Part shown: positions 38,101-50,580 of the stretch, piece after piece
How positions within the stretch are numbered: position 1 is the stretch's first letter
Layout of the letters: every line of letters begins with the position of its first letter
From: Rhynochetos jubatus
Taxonomy: Eukaryota > Chordata > Aves > Eurypygiformes > Rhynochetidae
DNA: 64,000 bases
Reading direction: 5' to 3'
NCBI GenBank assembly: GCA_027574665.1
Contig: CM050659.1
Span: 21,429,001 to 21,493,000, forward strand
The notes under the pieces: model-generated
What the model saw: the letters and a program-made list of their open reading frames with translations, nothing else
Told to the model about the DNA's origin: nothing
The model's database searches: none
Made by a program: the position numbers and the translations under genes

Positions 38101-40540
38101 ACTGCAGGTGAAGGTTACATATGTAAACTAATCCTCTCCCTGTCCCTCTTTGTCACTCACTCATCCTCAGAACTCAGATATTTTCAATATGAAAAAGGGA
38201 GATGGAAGGTAAGTTTTGGCTGAGTTCAAACAAAGAAACTGCAGAACTGGAAGATGAAGAGAAAAGCAACCACCCCTGAGAGCTGCTGGCTTTTACTTGT
38301 GACCCTGAAAAATATTTGCTGACCTCAACTTTGCCTCCTTCCAGATGCAGTTACTCTGTGTTTGCCTCTAGTGGTGACACATCCTAAATTGCTTTCCTGA
38401 CCCTGCTTGTTATGCCCCAGTAACACTGAGCAACCCACACCTGCCCGGCCCTCCGGAGCAGGTTATGAACCCTCAGAATCAGAAGGCATTTTGTTGTAAG
38501 AAACCCCCATGAAACAAAAAAAACTGGGTTTGTAACACGGTGGGAGCTCAGAAGTCAAAAACACATGGGGGCCAATTCCTTTGTACTCCTCATCACCGCG
38601 CTCTACCTCCTGCCATCAAGCTCAGCAGGCAAAAAGGCGTGGGAAACCAGTGCTTGTTTGTTTAGGAAACTTTGCACACTGAGGGACCCTTCCTCTGGTC
38701 AACGATGATTTTCAAGCCTCAGCCGCACCTGGACGATTCTGAAATAACTCAGAAAATGCAATACTACCAGAGATAGGATGTCTGAATTCACAAGGAAATT
38801 AACAACTTAATTAAATAAATCAGATGCCACACTAATATCATCAAAGGCAGAGTTCTCGCGTCAGGTTTTCTCTGTAAGAGAAAGTTACAGTAGGTTAATT
38901 AACTACAGGCATGGCTATACACAGATGCACTTAAACTAGCACAAATCTGCGTGTGGACATGGACTGTCAATTAGTTCAGCTCAAGAGAAAGTTTAGGTAA
39001 ACTCAAGTGAGAAATCCAAACACAGATTGCACCAATTTAATTAAATCTCTGAAACTAAAATTAGATTCAGATGATCATCTGGTACCATTTTCTGGCACAG
39101 ACAAGGTGTTTCTTCCATCTGTGCAGCTTCACGAATACTTAGCAAATCTTACAGGGAGGTAGGGAAGGCAGACTTTTTGGATAAGAATCACCTGGACCAC
39201 TGAACACCGCAGTTTTATTTCTACGTGCTCAAGCTGAATAAGGTTTGGAGCTTTTGTATCAGCAGTAACAACTATAATTCTGCCCGGTCACAGCTGTATG
39301 ATGATACTCTGTGTAAAACACGCATTATACCTCAGTGGGTTAAGCTGTCTGCCCAGTGACACTCCAACTGCTCTGCCTCGCAGTGCTACCTTCAGCGCGG
39401 CTCAACGATGACCTGTACCACCAGGTGTAACTTGATTTTGATTCCAGTCATTAACAGGTACTTATCTCTCCCAGGCTTTGCTGCCCTTGACACCCCAGGA
39501 CAGCCGTGTATTCCTTTCAACTTTGCTGCAAACATGTATTATTGTTCTTTCTCCCCCCTACGCAGGGTGACAGTGATACTGATTTAAACGCAATCAAAGC
39601 GAGCCTGCCACACAATGAACACTTTGTCCACGTTGTGCCATGCTGTGGCAAGGGCTGCCTCTTTCCCAGCGACGGGGGCCCATTAAAGGACATGAGTTAA
39701 GGAGGAAAACAACAAGTTTGCGCTTCAATTACAGATTTGTGCAGGAGAGCAGAAACTTGGGTGCCTACATGCAGCTTCTCAGATATCCTGCCAAAGGCGG
39801 AACAGGGAGGGAGAGGAGGGAGGGTAAAGAAGACAGGTTCAGCCCTCATACCGACTGATCCTGCTTGCTGTCACCCTCGCCAACCTTTCACAGGGGTAGG
39901 AGAGCAGGTCTCCACTGCCCTGACCATACCGTGGGGGCACAGAATGGCCTGTGACATCGCTGGGGAGGATAAGCTTAATTGCTAAGTGTTTTATTTAAAA
40001 ATTATTCGCTGTCAAAGTAATCCAAGAAAGACACAACAAACCAAACAGCAAAAGCCACAGGTTACCACAGCTTATACAACAGCATTGACCACACCAGAGC
40101 TGGCTGCAGAGGGAGCAGAAATTAATAAATGCTGCTCTCGTTACCATGCCAACTGTTTACAACAATGAAGCATGAATAGGGAAGTAAATAAAACCAGGAT
40201 TGGGGGTGGGGTGGGGGTGGTGTGTGTATGGAAATACAGAAAAAAACAGCAGGAGAAATCACAGGGAAGTGATGCTTCATGTACCAGGTTTCCACAAGTA
40301 ACTCACGGTGTGAAGTGGGGAGGCAGTAACAAAGTACACTGTAGAGCATCAGAAGTTCCCTTTATTTTGTAGGGTTCCCTGCTCCCCTCAAAAAAGTTTT
40401 CCACATCACATTTTCTCTAGAACACAACTGCATCTCTGGCCTGATACCACTTCTCTGAAAACCATCAGCTGCCTCACAAACCGCACGCTATGCAAAAGGC
40501 CTTGCTAACACAACTCACCAATGCCAGATCAAAAGACGCT

Positions 40541-40546
40541 TTTATT
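40541..40546 (-). terminator. Poly(A) signal AATAAA inside Slp intron 1
   Basis: Plus-strand TTTATT gives AATAAA on the minus strand just inside the Slp first intron, at the inner edge of the CpG island. It overlaps the TAA of a 104-codon GC-rich open frame that starts at 40,856. It could end a short promoter-proximal transcript, or it may be chance. Confidence 0.3.
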
Positions 40547-40559
40547 GAGACAACAGCCC

Positions 40560-41440
40560 ATAAACCCTAACCAGACTGGCGAGCATGGTGCCCCAAGCCG
40601 AGCCCAAACGCGAAGGGCTCCCACCTCCTGCTCGCCGCCGTGCCCTCGGGCTGGCTGATGCTGGGTGGCCGCCCGCCTCCCACGCAGAGCTGCTGCGTTC
40701 CGTACCGCAGCTTCCTCGCCCCGCAACAGGCGTCGAGGCGTCGAAGCCAGCCCCGCATCCCCAGGCTGCGTGCAGCTCGGTTACACCTAACGCTCCCACG
40801 CGTTTCGGCGATGCCCCACGCCGCCGCGGGAGCACGCGTGGCTGGGCCGGTCCCACCGCCGGCAGAGCCCCTGCCTAGGCGCGGGCAGCCGGGGCACGGC
40901 TGGCTCCGGCGGCTGCTCCTTTACTACCAGCCCTACGGCTCCCCACACCGCTGGAGAGGTCCCTCAGCCGAGGTCTAACCGCCTGCCGCCACGGGAGAGA
41001 TCTGGCCGACGGCAGCCACCGGTACCCGCGGCCGCCCCGTCCCGTCCCACAGCCGAGCCCAGAACACGCCATACACCCGCGCACGGAGCCGGGGCGCTCA
41101 CTCCCGTCAGCCCGGCCGGGCCGGGCCGGGCCCGCCGCGGGGGCTGCACTCTCGCCCCCCACGGACACCGGGACGGGACCCAGGACCGACAGAACCCCGG
41201 CGGCCCTTACCTGCCCTCGGCGGCGTGGGGCGGCCAGCCGGGGCGGGGCTATGTCCAGGGGGCGGGGTCACTCCTTAGGGGGCGGATCCGGGGGCGGGCC
41301 GTGCGTGTACCGGGCGGCAGCACCGCGGAAAACCCGGCCCGGAACTTGGAGCAGCGAGAGCAGGAGTCGGGGCGGGTGGGGTTCGGGGGGGTCAGGCAGG
41401 TTATCGGGGGCTGGGCGCAGTTCTGGATCCTTCCCCTTTT
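40560..41440. promoter_or_regulatory. CpG island promoter of the Slp gene
   Basis: The segment is strongly GC- and CpG-rich against an A/T-rich background. It contains several GC boxes (GGGGCGGGGC, GGGGGCGGGG, GGGGGCGGAT) at 41,238-41,300. The donor of the non-coding first exon lies inside it. No TATA box is visible, as expected for a CpG-island promoter. Most of the island lies on the intron-1 side. Confidence 0.8.
41211..41300 (-). other. Non-coding first exon of the Slp gene (5' limit approximate)
   Basis: On the minus strand CCGAGGGCAG|GTAAGG is a near-perfect splice donor, placing the 3' end of the exon at 41,211. No acceptor or coding frame is evident ahead of it, so it is read as the 5' UTR exon. 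The transcription start is not visible; the GC boxes at 41,238-41,300 suggest it is within about 100 bp. Confidence 0.6.
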
Positions 41441-41528
41441 CCCAACTACGATTCTTCCTTGGTTTATATACCGGCTTGTAATGACGACCCTTGGCACAGC
41501 CAGGACGGGACCCGACTCAGAAAGGCAA

Positions 41529-41616
41529 GGGGTTAGGGGAGCAGGTGTAAGGGGTTAGGGGAGCAGGTGTAGGGGGTTAGGGGAGCAGGTGTAGGGGGTT
41601 AGGGGAGCAGGTGTAG
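41529..41616 (+). repeat. 22-bp minisatellite, four copies, telomere-like core
   Basis: Four head-to-tail 22-bp units run GGGGTTAGGGGAGCAGGTGT plus AA or AG; only the last base of the first unit differs. Each unit has two runs of four G around TTA, so the plus strand has eight G-runs and could form G-quadruplexes. It lies about 320 bp upstream of the Slp first-exon donor. Confidence 0.97.
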
Positions 41617-44600
41617 GCAGCCCTAGTGCCCTGCAGGAGGCAGCCCCATGGCATGGAGCAGCCTCGCAGCCACACCACACAGATCAGCGCCTTGGGAGCT
41701 GTGGGCCTGCTCACGGCTCCCAGGCTTCTCTCAGGATGGCAGAGCTGCCTGCTTCTGAAACAAAACTCGTCCCTCTCCCCTGGGTCTGTGCCTAAGGGGT
41801 AATGGAGAGGGATGCTGAGGCTATGGGGTACTCCAGTCTTTAACTCAGGCAGATAACAAAGAGCAAACCTCCCCAGGTTCCTATTCAAACCTGACCCAGC
41901 AAAAACTAAGTTGCAAGTAATGATTTGAAGGTACAATCCCAGCAATTCCAGTTTATTTGGATTCCTACATCCCTGCTGTTTACCTCTTCAATGTAAACTG
42001 GACCCATGATGCTGCTCTCCATCCCATGGTGCTGCATCGGTCCCTGTCCAATCAAGGGCACAGTCACCGAGAGACATGAGGTACAGAAACAGATTTTAGG
42101 CAGGGAGGCTCCAGGAGGCCTGAGGAATGCCCCCAACCTAGCTAATTTGGGCCACAGTAGTCTGCAATGCACCAGTGCCACATCAGGAAAGAAGCAGTGC
42201 AGCGCTGAAAGGATTTAGCACCCGGGTGAGAAAAGGGCAGTGAGAGCAACACGCTGCTCTGTGCGGTGCGTGCCGTTCCGACCCCTGCGGGTATGGCAGC
42301 TCCCGCAGTCTGCAACCTCTACAGCGGGTCAGGCTGAAGCAAGACCAGTCACACTTCCCCACACACACGCAGTTTCAAAGTGTTCGCCTGCTACACACAA
42401 ACTCTTTTACATGACTGTCCCTGTTTTCAAGATGGAGAGATGAAGCACCTTGTCCCAAAGTCCAGTTGGTCCCCAACAGCACCACTGACTCCTTCCTGAG
42501 TTCCAGCCCTGAGATGAAACCCGTTAGTCTGCCCAACAACTTGCTGCTCCCGGGTGATCCTCAAATGCCTCTGCAAGCCTGAGCCTCTATACGATGGGAT
42601 TAAAGGGTGGGTGTTTTTAAAAGAGGGACGTTAAGAGCTCAGGACATGGGAATATTTGCTTTGGAGTATTTGCTTTCCCACTGTAAAAGGTGATTTCTAG
42701 CTGCAGTAAACCAGATTCACTCTAATGATCTCCATTAGCTGAGATAAGTTTAGTGGCAGCTGTGCATTTCCTCCAGCCTGGGTAAACCGAGAACTGAGGA
42801 GAGACAGCTCTGCCCATGGCCTTCAGCTCCTTGGCTTGCTCTTTTCAGCGGTGCCTTCAGGCTGAAAAATGGAGCGCTGGCTTTGAAGGCAAATAGCCAG
42901 TCTTACTCCTGACCCTACCATTAACTTCATGGAGCGCTACAGAAATAACTTCTCTGTATGTCAGCTCCAGTCAACAGCAATAACACTGCGGCCCGTTGAG
43001 ATCAGTAAGAAAGAGCACTGTGTTATTACTGTAACTTGGCTCGGTTGCTCAGAATCCATTTTGGCGTTTTAGCATCAAATTAATCAGTGCAAACTGGATT
43101 CTGCAACTGCCGGAAGAATTTGATATGAGGATTCAATAGAGTTCAATATCGCTTGGGTTTACAGCCTGTGCTTTCACATTTTTATCCAGGCCATTATAGC
43201 CAATGCCTAATAACGGGTGTAAAATAACAACCCTACAGCATGCAGTAAAGCTTGGAAGTGACAGACATACCAAGTGTCCAAACATCATCATGAGTTTGAA
43301 TTTCTGGGTGCTGGAGAGTCAGTGTTTCTGCATTTAAGCGGAGGAAGGAAGAACAGCTCAGTAAAGGCTTTATTTCTGGCCAATCCTGTTCAGTGACAGA
43401 GAAAAACATGACTTGGAAGTGACTAACACAGTCACTTGGGGAAAACCTTACAACAGCCTGTAAAATCAGTGAAGAAATGAATTTTATTACTGCAGCCAGC
43501 TACTCCTATACTTTTCTCAACTTTCAGTCTTATATCTTCATGAGAACAACTGGCAGAAGCCGTGTAAAACACAAAAATAGTAGGCAAATGTGGGGAAAAA
43601 AATTGATTTACTGACTGATCTTTATTTAAGCTTTTATGGTCTGTTTCCTAAAACGAACTGCAGATTCAAAATCTAAGGTTTGGGCTATTAGGCTTAAAAT
43701 ACTGGGAGGTGTCGTGAGTCTGGGAGATGCTGATCGCTGCCTGCCCTTACAAGTCACTGAGCATCTCTTGCCATCCGCTGGCACTTTGCTTACGGCCCGT
43801 GTGTGGGTCTGATGATGAAGGATGATATAGGCCAAGTGCATAAACCTCAGTGCCTGGGAAAGGACATCCTTGAGCTGGACCAGTGTCTCTGGCTCTGTGG
43901 GTCCTGGTCAAGAACTCCCCACTGCCCTGGAGCACCCAGCCCAGAGGAGAAATCAGGGAGAAGAGGGGGCTTGGGGCTGTTTAAGCCCTCAGTAGGGCTT
44001 AAACAGCCTTGGGCTTGCCCCAAGACACCAGAGCATCTGCAATAACCCTTAGGTGTTACTGCTCTGCCAGGGATCTGTCTGTGGGGGTGCTTCCTTCCCT
44101 TGTGCCGTGGTTGAAGTGATCAAGGTTTGTTCATTGAGCACACTCCCTCAAAACCTACACAACCTTTCCAAGTACAATGGATGACTCCTCCTTAATTGGG
44201 TGCACCTTTAACTCGGATGAACAGTCTTTTTGTCATCGCCCAAGGTGAGACCTCAGTAAGTACAGCCGTAACAGCCCGTTGTTCTCAGTCTTTTTCTTTT
44301 CTATGCTATCCTTTTTCTTAGCTCAAATCCCATTAAGCCTAGAGTGTTTTCAGTATTTTTAGCTGTGACTTTCAAAAGGCTGCCAACAGTTAGCTGAAAA
44401 GTATATAGCAGTGTGATTAATGCTCTCGGCGTTTGTTCATGATTCCGCTCAGTGTTAGAGGAACCTAAACGTGGAAGCATGACAAAATCACCAGCAACTA
44501 TATCGTTGGGGGTTTTCATTCAAATTTTTGCTACCCCAGTGGGTCTCTCTAACTTTCCTCCCCAGCTACATAACTGCAGTGCTAAAAGTACTGGGAGCAC

Positions 44601-47158
44601 CAAGGGAAGAACACGGTGCTTGTAGATGCCACACGCTTCCCACTGTCTTGTCACAAAATTATTATACCAAGACCAAATTGCCTCTCAGTTTTGTTTACTG
44701 GGTGTTAAAATTGTAGTTTACAGCATCCCAGAATAAAGAAACAGATAAAAATCCTCTCTCCGTTAGTGCAAATGTTCCACCAGCAAGCCATAAACATAAA
44801 TGCAGACTCTGAAGGAGGAAAAAGACTGCTAACTCGGTATGAGCAAGATCCTGCTCGCACAACTGTGAATCTAGGACTGCACAGGTGCAGAATAGCAATG
44901 TGTCTCTTCAGACACATCCCTTGCAAGCCTGCTCTATGTCTTACTTGGTTAAGAGAAGAAAGCATGGAACAGCCAAAATCCAGCCCATAAATTCAGTGCA
45001 GGTCAACGGAAGCTACCTGGAGCTCACGCAGGTTCAGGCAGCTAAGAACCTGGCCTTCCTTTGTTTGGCACTGTGGACCTCAGTTTTTACTGATGGAAAG
45101 CTTTAATTGAAAACTGAGGCTCTGTGTCCTTCCCACTGTAAGGTATAAATCTGTATTGCTTGGCAGTGAGAACTAGGAAAGATTTTTTGATATTATCTTG
45201 CTCAGCACTGCTAACATTGTAAGATATTTTTAAAATTTAATTAACAGTTTTAAAGGAGAAATTGGCTCAGATTTCAAAGAACTTTTTTACAAATCATGTG
45301 GCCCAAGTCATGGGAAAGACATTACTAATTGCTTGCAGCAAAGCCAACAATTTTCATAGGGCCCCATGCATCCCAGCTGCCAGTGACAGAGCAGGATGGC
45401 AGAGCACACACAGCCACCCATGGCTCGAGCCACAGGAGGGGCTGAGGCTGCACCACTTACTGGGCCAGGCTCATGTCTGTAGTGAGAAGAGCTGATACTG
45501 GAGGTGAGGTTTCCCTGTAGAAATGGAGTAACACAGGCACCCATAGAGATGAAACCCTCATCCCATGAGAGGTGAGGAACAGCATGGACCTGCTTCCTGA
45601 GGTGCCTCATCGGCCTTCACCGACTATGCAAGGAACCGAGACAATATGGCCAGGGAGTCCCACTTCTAGATGAGGTAAGTGGAGTCTGATGCCAAACCAG
45701 ACTCCTTTGAGACCACCAGCGGGTTTTAAGGCACAAGGAAAATCCTCCTGGAAAACAAACCTACAAGCCTGACACCTCCAACTATATGACAAGACTGTAT
45801 TGGTCAGTGTTAGTGGAGGAAACAGGCAGGAGTTTACATATGCATGAGATAAACCACTGATTATACACATACATTCTGCTCTGGTTGCAATACATATAGT
45901 TGTGGGTGTATGTGTTTAGGTTGAGGGCAGAGCTACAACAGTGAAACCATCACAGCAAAGGAAACACTATGCAGCTGCTCTTGCCACCACTGTCACTCCA
46001 GGTTTGCTTGCTAAACTGAGGATTTAGGCTAGACATATGGTGCCTATGGCAAAAAGCATCTAAGAAACCTGTTTTCTGGCTTCCAGGGCATGCAGTAACC
46101 CCGCTTACAGCAGAAGACAACGTGGAGCAGAATGTGTCTTCTCAGAGAGAGGCAATTAGCAAAGGTTTACCATTTTCAGACAGAAACATGCTGTTGATGA
46201 TTAAGTGACACTGCCTGACATCCCTTCCATACACTGTCCCATCCCTGCCCTCTGGATGCTCTGCATGCTCCCTTCGCATCAGCAGGAAGCCATCAGAAAT
46301 ACATGTTCGCTGCTAAATGGCTTTAAAAATGCTCTATGTTGTAAGAGGAAATAATACAGTCTCTCCTGTTGGGAACACATCCTGGCATGCCTTTAAAAAC
46401 AAGCAAACAATAAATCTTTCATACAGAGGTTTCTTTGACATATCAGTGAGTTTGCTGCCCTCTTGCAGTCCAAATCACATTTTAAAACTGTATTTCTCTT
46501 TGGTAAAAGCTACACCACAGTGTGGTACCCCACAAGGAAAGACAACTGTTTGCAAGATACAAAACACAGGAGTATATATTTCCCCACTTAATGAGAGTAT
46601 CTGCAGTTACCTGAGCCTGCAAGCGAACAAACCCCAGTGAATAAAAGTGAAGGACAGAGTTACCACGGCACAACCTTCCCCAGACGCTGTTTTACCACCA
46701 GCGCTGCACAGCCTGTTGCATTTCTCTGCAGCAAAGCTCAGCCGGGAGAGTACCCGCACCCCGGGGAACCTGGCCTTTCCCACCCACCCTCCTACCTGCA
46801 AGATAGGCAGAGGCTGGGTTTGTTCACAGATGTCTCATGTTAAATAGGAAATCTGAGCAGAAACACTGCTTAGCAATATGGAACTGTGCTCTGCTCCAGC
46901 ACAAGAGGCAGCACACAAACATCTCAGGTCCACAAAACTTCTTGTCACAATCAGCACTGCACGTAGTCAGCTCTGAAATTTCCTTTTTTGCCCCCTAAAA
47001 CATGCATACGTAGCGTAACCTATTTCAGAATAAACACGTTGCAGGCAAAGTTCAAAATTTCCACTATGACTTGCATCATCCCCAGAACAAGTTCATCCAA
47101 CATCCTAAGGACTAACTTCCCGGGAAATGTGCACAGACTTTGGATGTTGGGAAACGCA
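41617..47158. other. Intergenic stretch between the Slp promoter and the LTR/CR1 cluster
   Basis: No coding region is supported on either strand; open frames are short and without splice context. The one structured element is the perfect hairpin at 43,975-44,008. Confidence 0.5.
43975..44008. repeat. Perfect 15-bp inverted repeat with 4-nt loop
   Basis: Left arm GGCTGTTTAAGCCCT, loop CAGT, right arm AGGGCTTAAACAGCC. All 15 pairs match. The flanks on both sides (GGGGCTTGG and CTTGGGCTTGCCCC) are partly complementary and could extend an imperfect stem. It is not flanked by a T-run and is not part of a repeat I recognise. Confidence 0.95.
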
Positions 47159-47208
47159 CCCAGGTCTTTTATAGGTCTTTTCCAGCCTCAGTGATTCTGT
47201 GATTCTGC
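47150..47208 (+). repeat. Degraded CR1 LINE 3' tail
   Basis: TAGGTCTTTTCCAGCCTCAG followed by TGATTCTGTGATTCTG is the CR1 3' terminal pattern with its short tandem tail. Only the last 50-60 bp can be recognised, and the 5' limit is uncertain. Confidence 0.65.
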
Positions 47209-47658
47209 AAAAGCTGATAGTTTCGAGATGGGTTCTTCACCAGTACACACACCTGCTTTCATCCAGTCTCTCACTTGGGCCATTTCTACAGATTGTTGTG
47301 GGCTTTGCATCGAACCCTTAATAACATACTCCTTTTGAACTGTCAGGCCACATTTTCCCAGTAGATTTTAAGTACGATAAGTAAATGCCTGTCTTGAGAG
47401 AAGTCCCACTGAACTGCCAGATATCAGTGTGAGAACTCCTACTCAAAACAGGTTTTGAAACTGCCTATAACCAGAAGTTTAAAGGACAAAATGCATTTGG
47501 TATTTAGTGCCTTGATGAGCACTCAGAGCAAGAAAGAGAATTCTTAGGAATAGTTATTTAAAAAGGAAAAAGGCATGTTAGTTTGTAGATGATTTCTCAT
47601 TACGAAAAATCAGAACTCTTTTCCCTGTCCCCTTAGAACTGAACAGGTATCCCTCTGT

Positions 47659-48163
47659 TGTGGTTTGACCCAGCCGGCAACTCGGCCCCACGCAGCCGCT
47701 CGCTCACTCCCCCACAGTGGGATGGGGTAGAGAATCGGAAGGGGAAAAGTGAGAAAACTTGCGTTTTCCCATGGTCAGGCAGGTGTTCATCCATCCCCAG
47801 TAAAGCAGGGCTCCATCACAGTAACGGTGACTTGGGAAGACCAACGCCATCACTCCAAACGTCCCCTCCTTCCTCCTCCTTCCCCAGCTTGACATGCTGA
47901 GCATGAGGCCATACGGTCTGGGATATCCCTTTGGTCAGCTGGGGTCAGCTGTCCCGGCTGTGTCCCTGCACAACTCCTTGTGCACCCCCAGCCCACTCAC
48001 TGGTGGGGGGGTGTGAGGAGCAGAAAAGGCCTTGACTGTGTGTCAGCACTGCTCAGCAGTAACGAAAACACCCCTGGGTTATCAGCACTGTTTCCAGCAC
48101 AAATCCAAACCACGGTCCCATACCAGCTACTGTGGAGAAATTCACCCTATCCCAGCCAAAGCA
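47659..48163 (+). mobile_element. Solo LTR of an avian endogenous retrovirus (fossil)
   Basis: The element starts TGTGGTTTGACCCAGCCGGC and ends CTATCCCAGCCAAAGCA, giving TG...CA ends. It includes GCCGCTCGCTCACTCCCCCA, a block matching the copy at 31,817-32,172, and GGCCTTGACTGTGTGTCAGC with TGCTCAGCAGTAACGAAAAC. It has no internal region, so it is a solo LTR. The family is a common avian LTR, probably ERVL-like. I do not see clear target-site duplications. Moderate age. Confidence 0.85.
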
Positions 48164-50510
48164 GCCGCCCTTCCTTTCCTCCCCTGCTCCCTCCACCAAA
48201 CCAAGCAGGGCTGAGATGCTCACCTGTGTCTATTCCCATCTCAAAAGGGTGCAACGAGGTTTTAAGCCACTAATGTACAGAAAGCTTTTGTATTGCAAAA
48301 AAAGGTATCAAAATAGGCTGTTTACTCAACATGCACGGAATAAAATGCGACTCTGACAGAATTTTATATGATTAAAATATTTAAAAACGCCTAAATGCAT
48401 TATGCTGATGTTTGCTTAAAGGAAGCGTTGCTTTTGCTGTATTTACCTTGAGGGACCGTGGCACAGAATGAGTTTGCTTACAGGAACGGGATTACAAAAA
48501 TAGCATTTTCTAAGGAAACAGGAAATATTTGCTGCATGTTCTTTGGAAGTGCAAATCAAGTTGCTACAACGAGGGACAACACATCTAAGGCATAAAAAAA
48601 TGTCACGTGGATTTGTGCTCAATAACAATGAAACATGTCCTTTTTCACTGTCAAGAGCCAGCCCTTGTGATGAACTCCCACACCATTTATGTTTATTCCT
48701 TTGTTCAGTTGTCTTCTAAAAAAGGAAATACTTGCAAAAATGCAAATAGCCTATAAATAGCATTTAAACTGCAAGACAGATTATATTATTCAAATAAACG
48801 CCTTTCTAGAAATTCTCAACTAATTGTTAACCATATTACTATTGTTGTTATTGTTAATACAACGTTGGAGCAGAAAAATCGGGAAGAGGCATTGTCCCGG
48901 TTGACTTTAAGTCCAAAACGCAAGAAGCTGCTCCTAGTTTTTAATCCTTTCTAAAGCCATACGATGACATATTCCTGGTAGCTGCGTGCTTCAGTACAGC
49001 CACTGCAAATAGCCAAAAATCATGAACAGGGTCATAAAAATAATGAAAGTAGTTTCAAAAATGCTTTTAAGTAATAAAATTTATGAACAGAATTGATTTG
49101 CCTTCCGATTTTTGCTCTTTTAGGGCATACTTGGAACTATTTTAAGATTTTTCCATGCAACTAAAGGGATGGAAACTGCCTTTCCTTAAAGAAAGAGCAA
49201 ATCTAAACTGACCTCTGTCATTATTGACCACCACCACCACGCCCTGAGGTAGGGATTTGGGGGAAACCATTAATTTTTACATGGGTCATGATAAATTTGA
49301 CGATTCTGGTGGACCTTAGGTCAATGTCTCCCCTGTGCAACACATTATCATGATGAAACGCAGAGTCTGAATGGCATTTTCCTACAGCACGTGTGCTCGG
49401 TGGTGCCCTCCTCTCCCCAAGACCTCAGCCCGGCTTCCAGAGCCGCATGCACGTGGCTGACTTCAACGCCACAGCAGTCTCACTGACGCCACGGGACTGA
49501 AATCAAGGCTGCAAATCATCGTTTGCAAGGCCAGGGTCTTGCTGTTCCAGGAAGGCACTTTAATTACATGTAATTACTGTTAGCAATGTACAACCGCTCT
49601 AATCCATCTGTTACAGGTCAGTTGTCAGCTGGGGTGTGACTTGTCTCCCAAAATCCCAGTGAACCGAAAACAGCCTTTTCTAGGGATGCGAAAACAGTGA
49701 CTGTGACGGATGTTGAATGGAACAGTCCTGGCTGGATACATGACATTGACCTGCAGAATGAAAAGCTAACACTAATTCAATACCACTCACAGCAGCGGTG
49801 CCGACAGGTAAGTCCCTGAACTGGATTTTAAGCCATTCTTTCTTTCTGAGGGCTATCTGCTGATAGAATTGGAAGCTTTTCAGCATTTCATCCGGCCTCC
49901 AACAACATATCACTTACTGAACATTATAGAAAAGGCCACCCAGCAGGAGTTTTACCTCATCTCTGGCACAGAAGCAACGCTCAGTGTTTGGGGAGGAATA
50001 GAGCAAAAAGAGCGCCACTGCACTTCTGGTACTTTTACACAGCAGTTTGATTCTTTGGGGATGCCCATACAATGCTGTGGCTTTTTGCCTTTTCCTTGTG
50101 AGACTCTGGGAATTACAAGGTATGATTCTTGCAGCAAGCCGCGTGCTCTGAAGCCATGCAGGTGAGGAGGAGCCCAGCCGGAGTGGGGCTGGTGTGTGGC
50201 ACTCTGGGTGCTGCTGCACCCACCAGCCCAGCCCGTGGGAAGCCAGCCATGACAATGGAGCAAGGACTCGGCCACGTGCAGCACATGTACAGGACACAGC
50301 CTGGCTGCAGGTGTCATGAACCAAGCTTGCTCCTCGCTCGAGGAAGCTGGACTGCAGGGCGAGGGCTGGTGTACAGCGTGCCACAGCTACCGGCCACGGG
50401 TCAGTGGCTTCTCCACTGATGGGACACGCTTGGACAGCTGCAAAACCCTGCTGCTGCAAGTGAAGGCGTGACAGGGATGTCACTGTGCCAGGCCAGGCTG
50501 CCCCACCGCT
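48164..50510. other. Intergenic stretch, no gene seen
   Basis: A/T-rich DNA up to about 49,400 gives way to more GC-rich sequence at 50,100-50,460. The latter has several overlapping chance frames on both strands but no splice structure or domain I recognise. Confidence 0.45.
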
Positions 50511-50516
50511 TTTATT
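50511..50516 (-). terminator. Poly(A) signal AATAAA downstream of the candidate exon
   Basis: Plus-strand TTTATT is AATAAA on the minus strand, 65 nt after the stop codon of the candidate exon at 50,581-50,834. A GT-rich stretch (AGCGGTGGGG) follows directly, as expected downstream of a cleavage site. Confidence 0.4.
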
Positions 50517-50580
50517 AGCTCATTTGAATGAAATTGCTGTGTACAACTGTATTAGATGGTTGTTCTTCAAAGGTTACCTC

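Larger units (their letters stand above)
28592..41210 (-). other. Large first intron of the Slp gene
   Basis: This 12.6-kb intron separates the non-coding first exon from the start-codon exon. It contains one incomplete solo LTR (31,817-32,172), a CT run near 35,743-35,760, a G/T-rich tract at about 40,199-40,228, and the inner half of the CpG island. A donor-like site at 33,737 ends a small GC-rich segment that could be an alternative 5' UTR exon, but nothing else supports it. Otherwise I see no gene. Confidence 0.5.

Noticed and set aside
40585-40978. GC-rich plus-strand frames in the CpG island
   Set aside because: CpG islands have few stop codons, so long frames in all phases are expected; the Arg/Pro/Ala-rich translation shows no domain.
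49914-50483. 189-codon minus-strand frame
   Set aside because: Overlaps several other open frames in a GC-rich patch, has no recognised domain, and lies beyond the poly(A) signal of the candidate exon.
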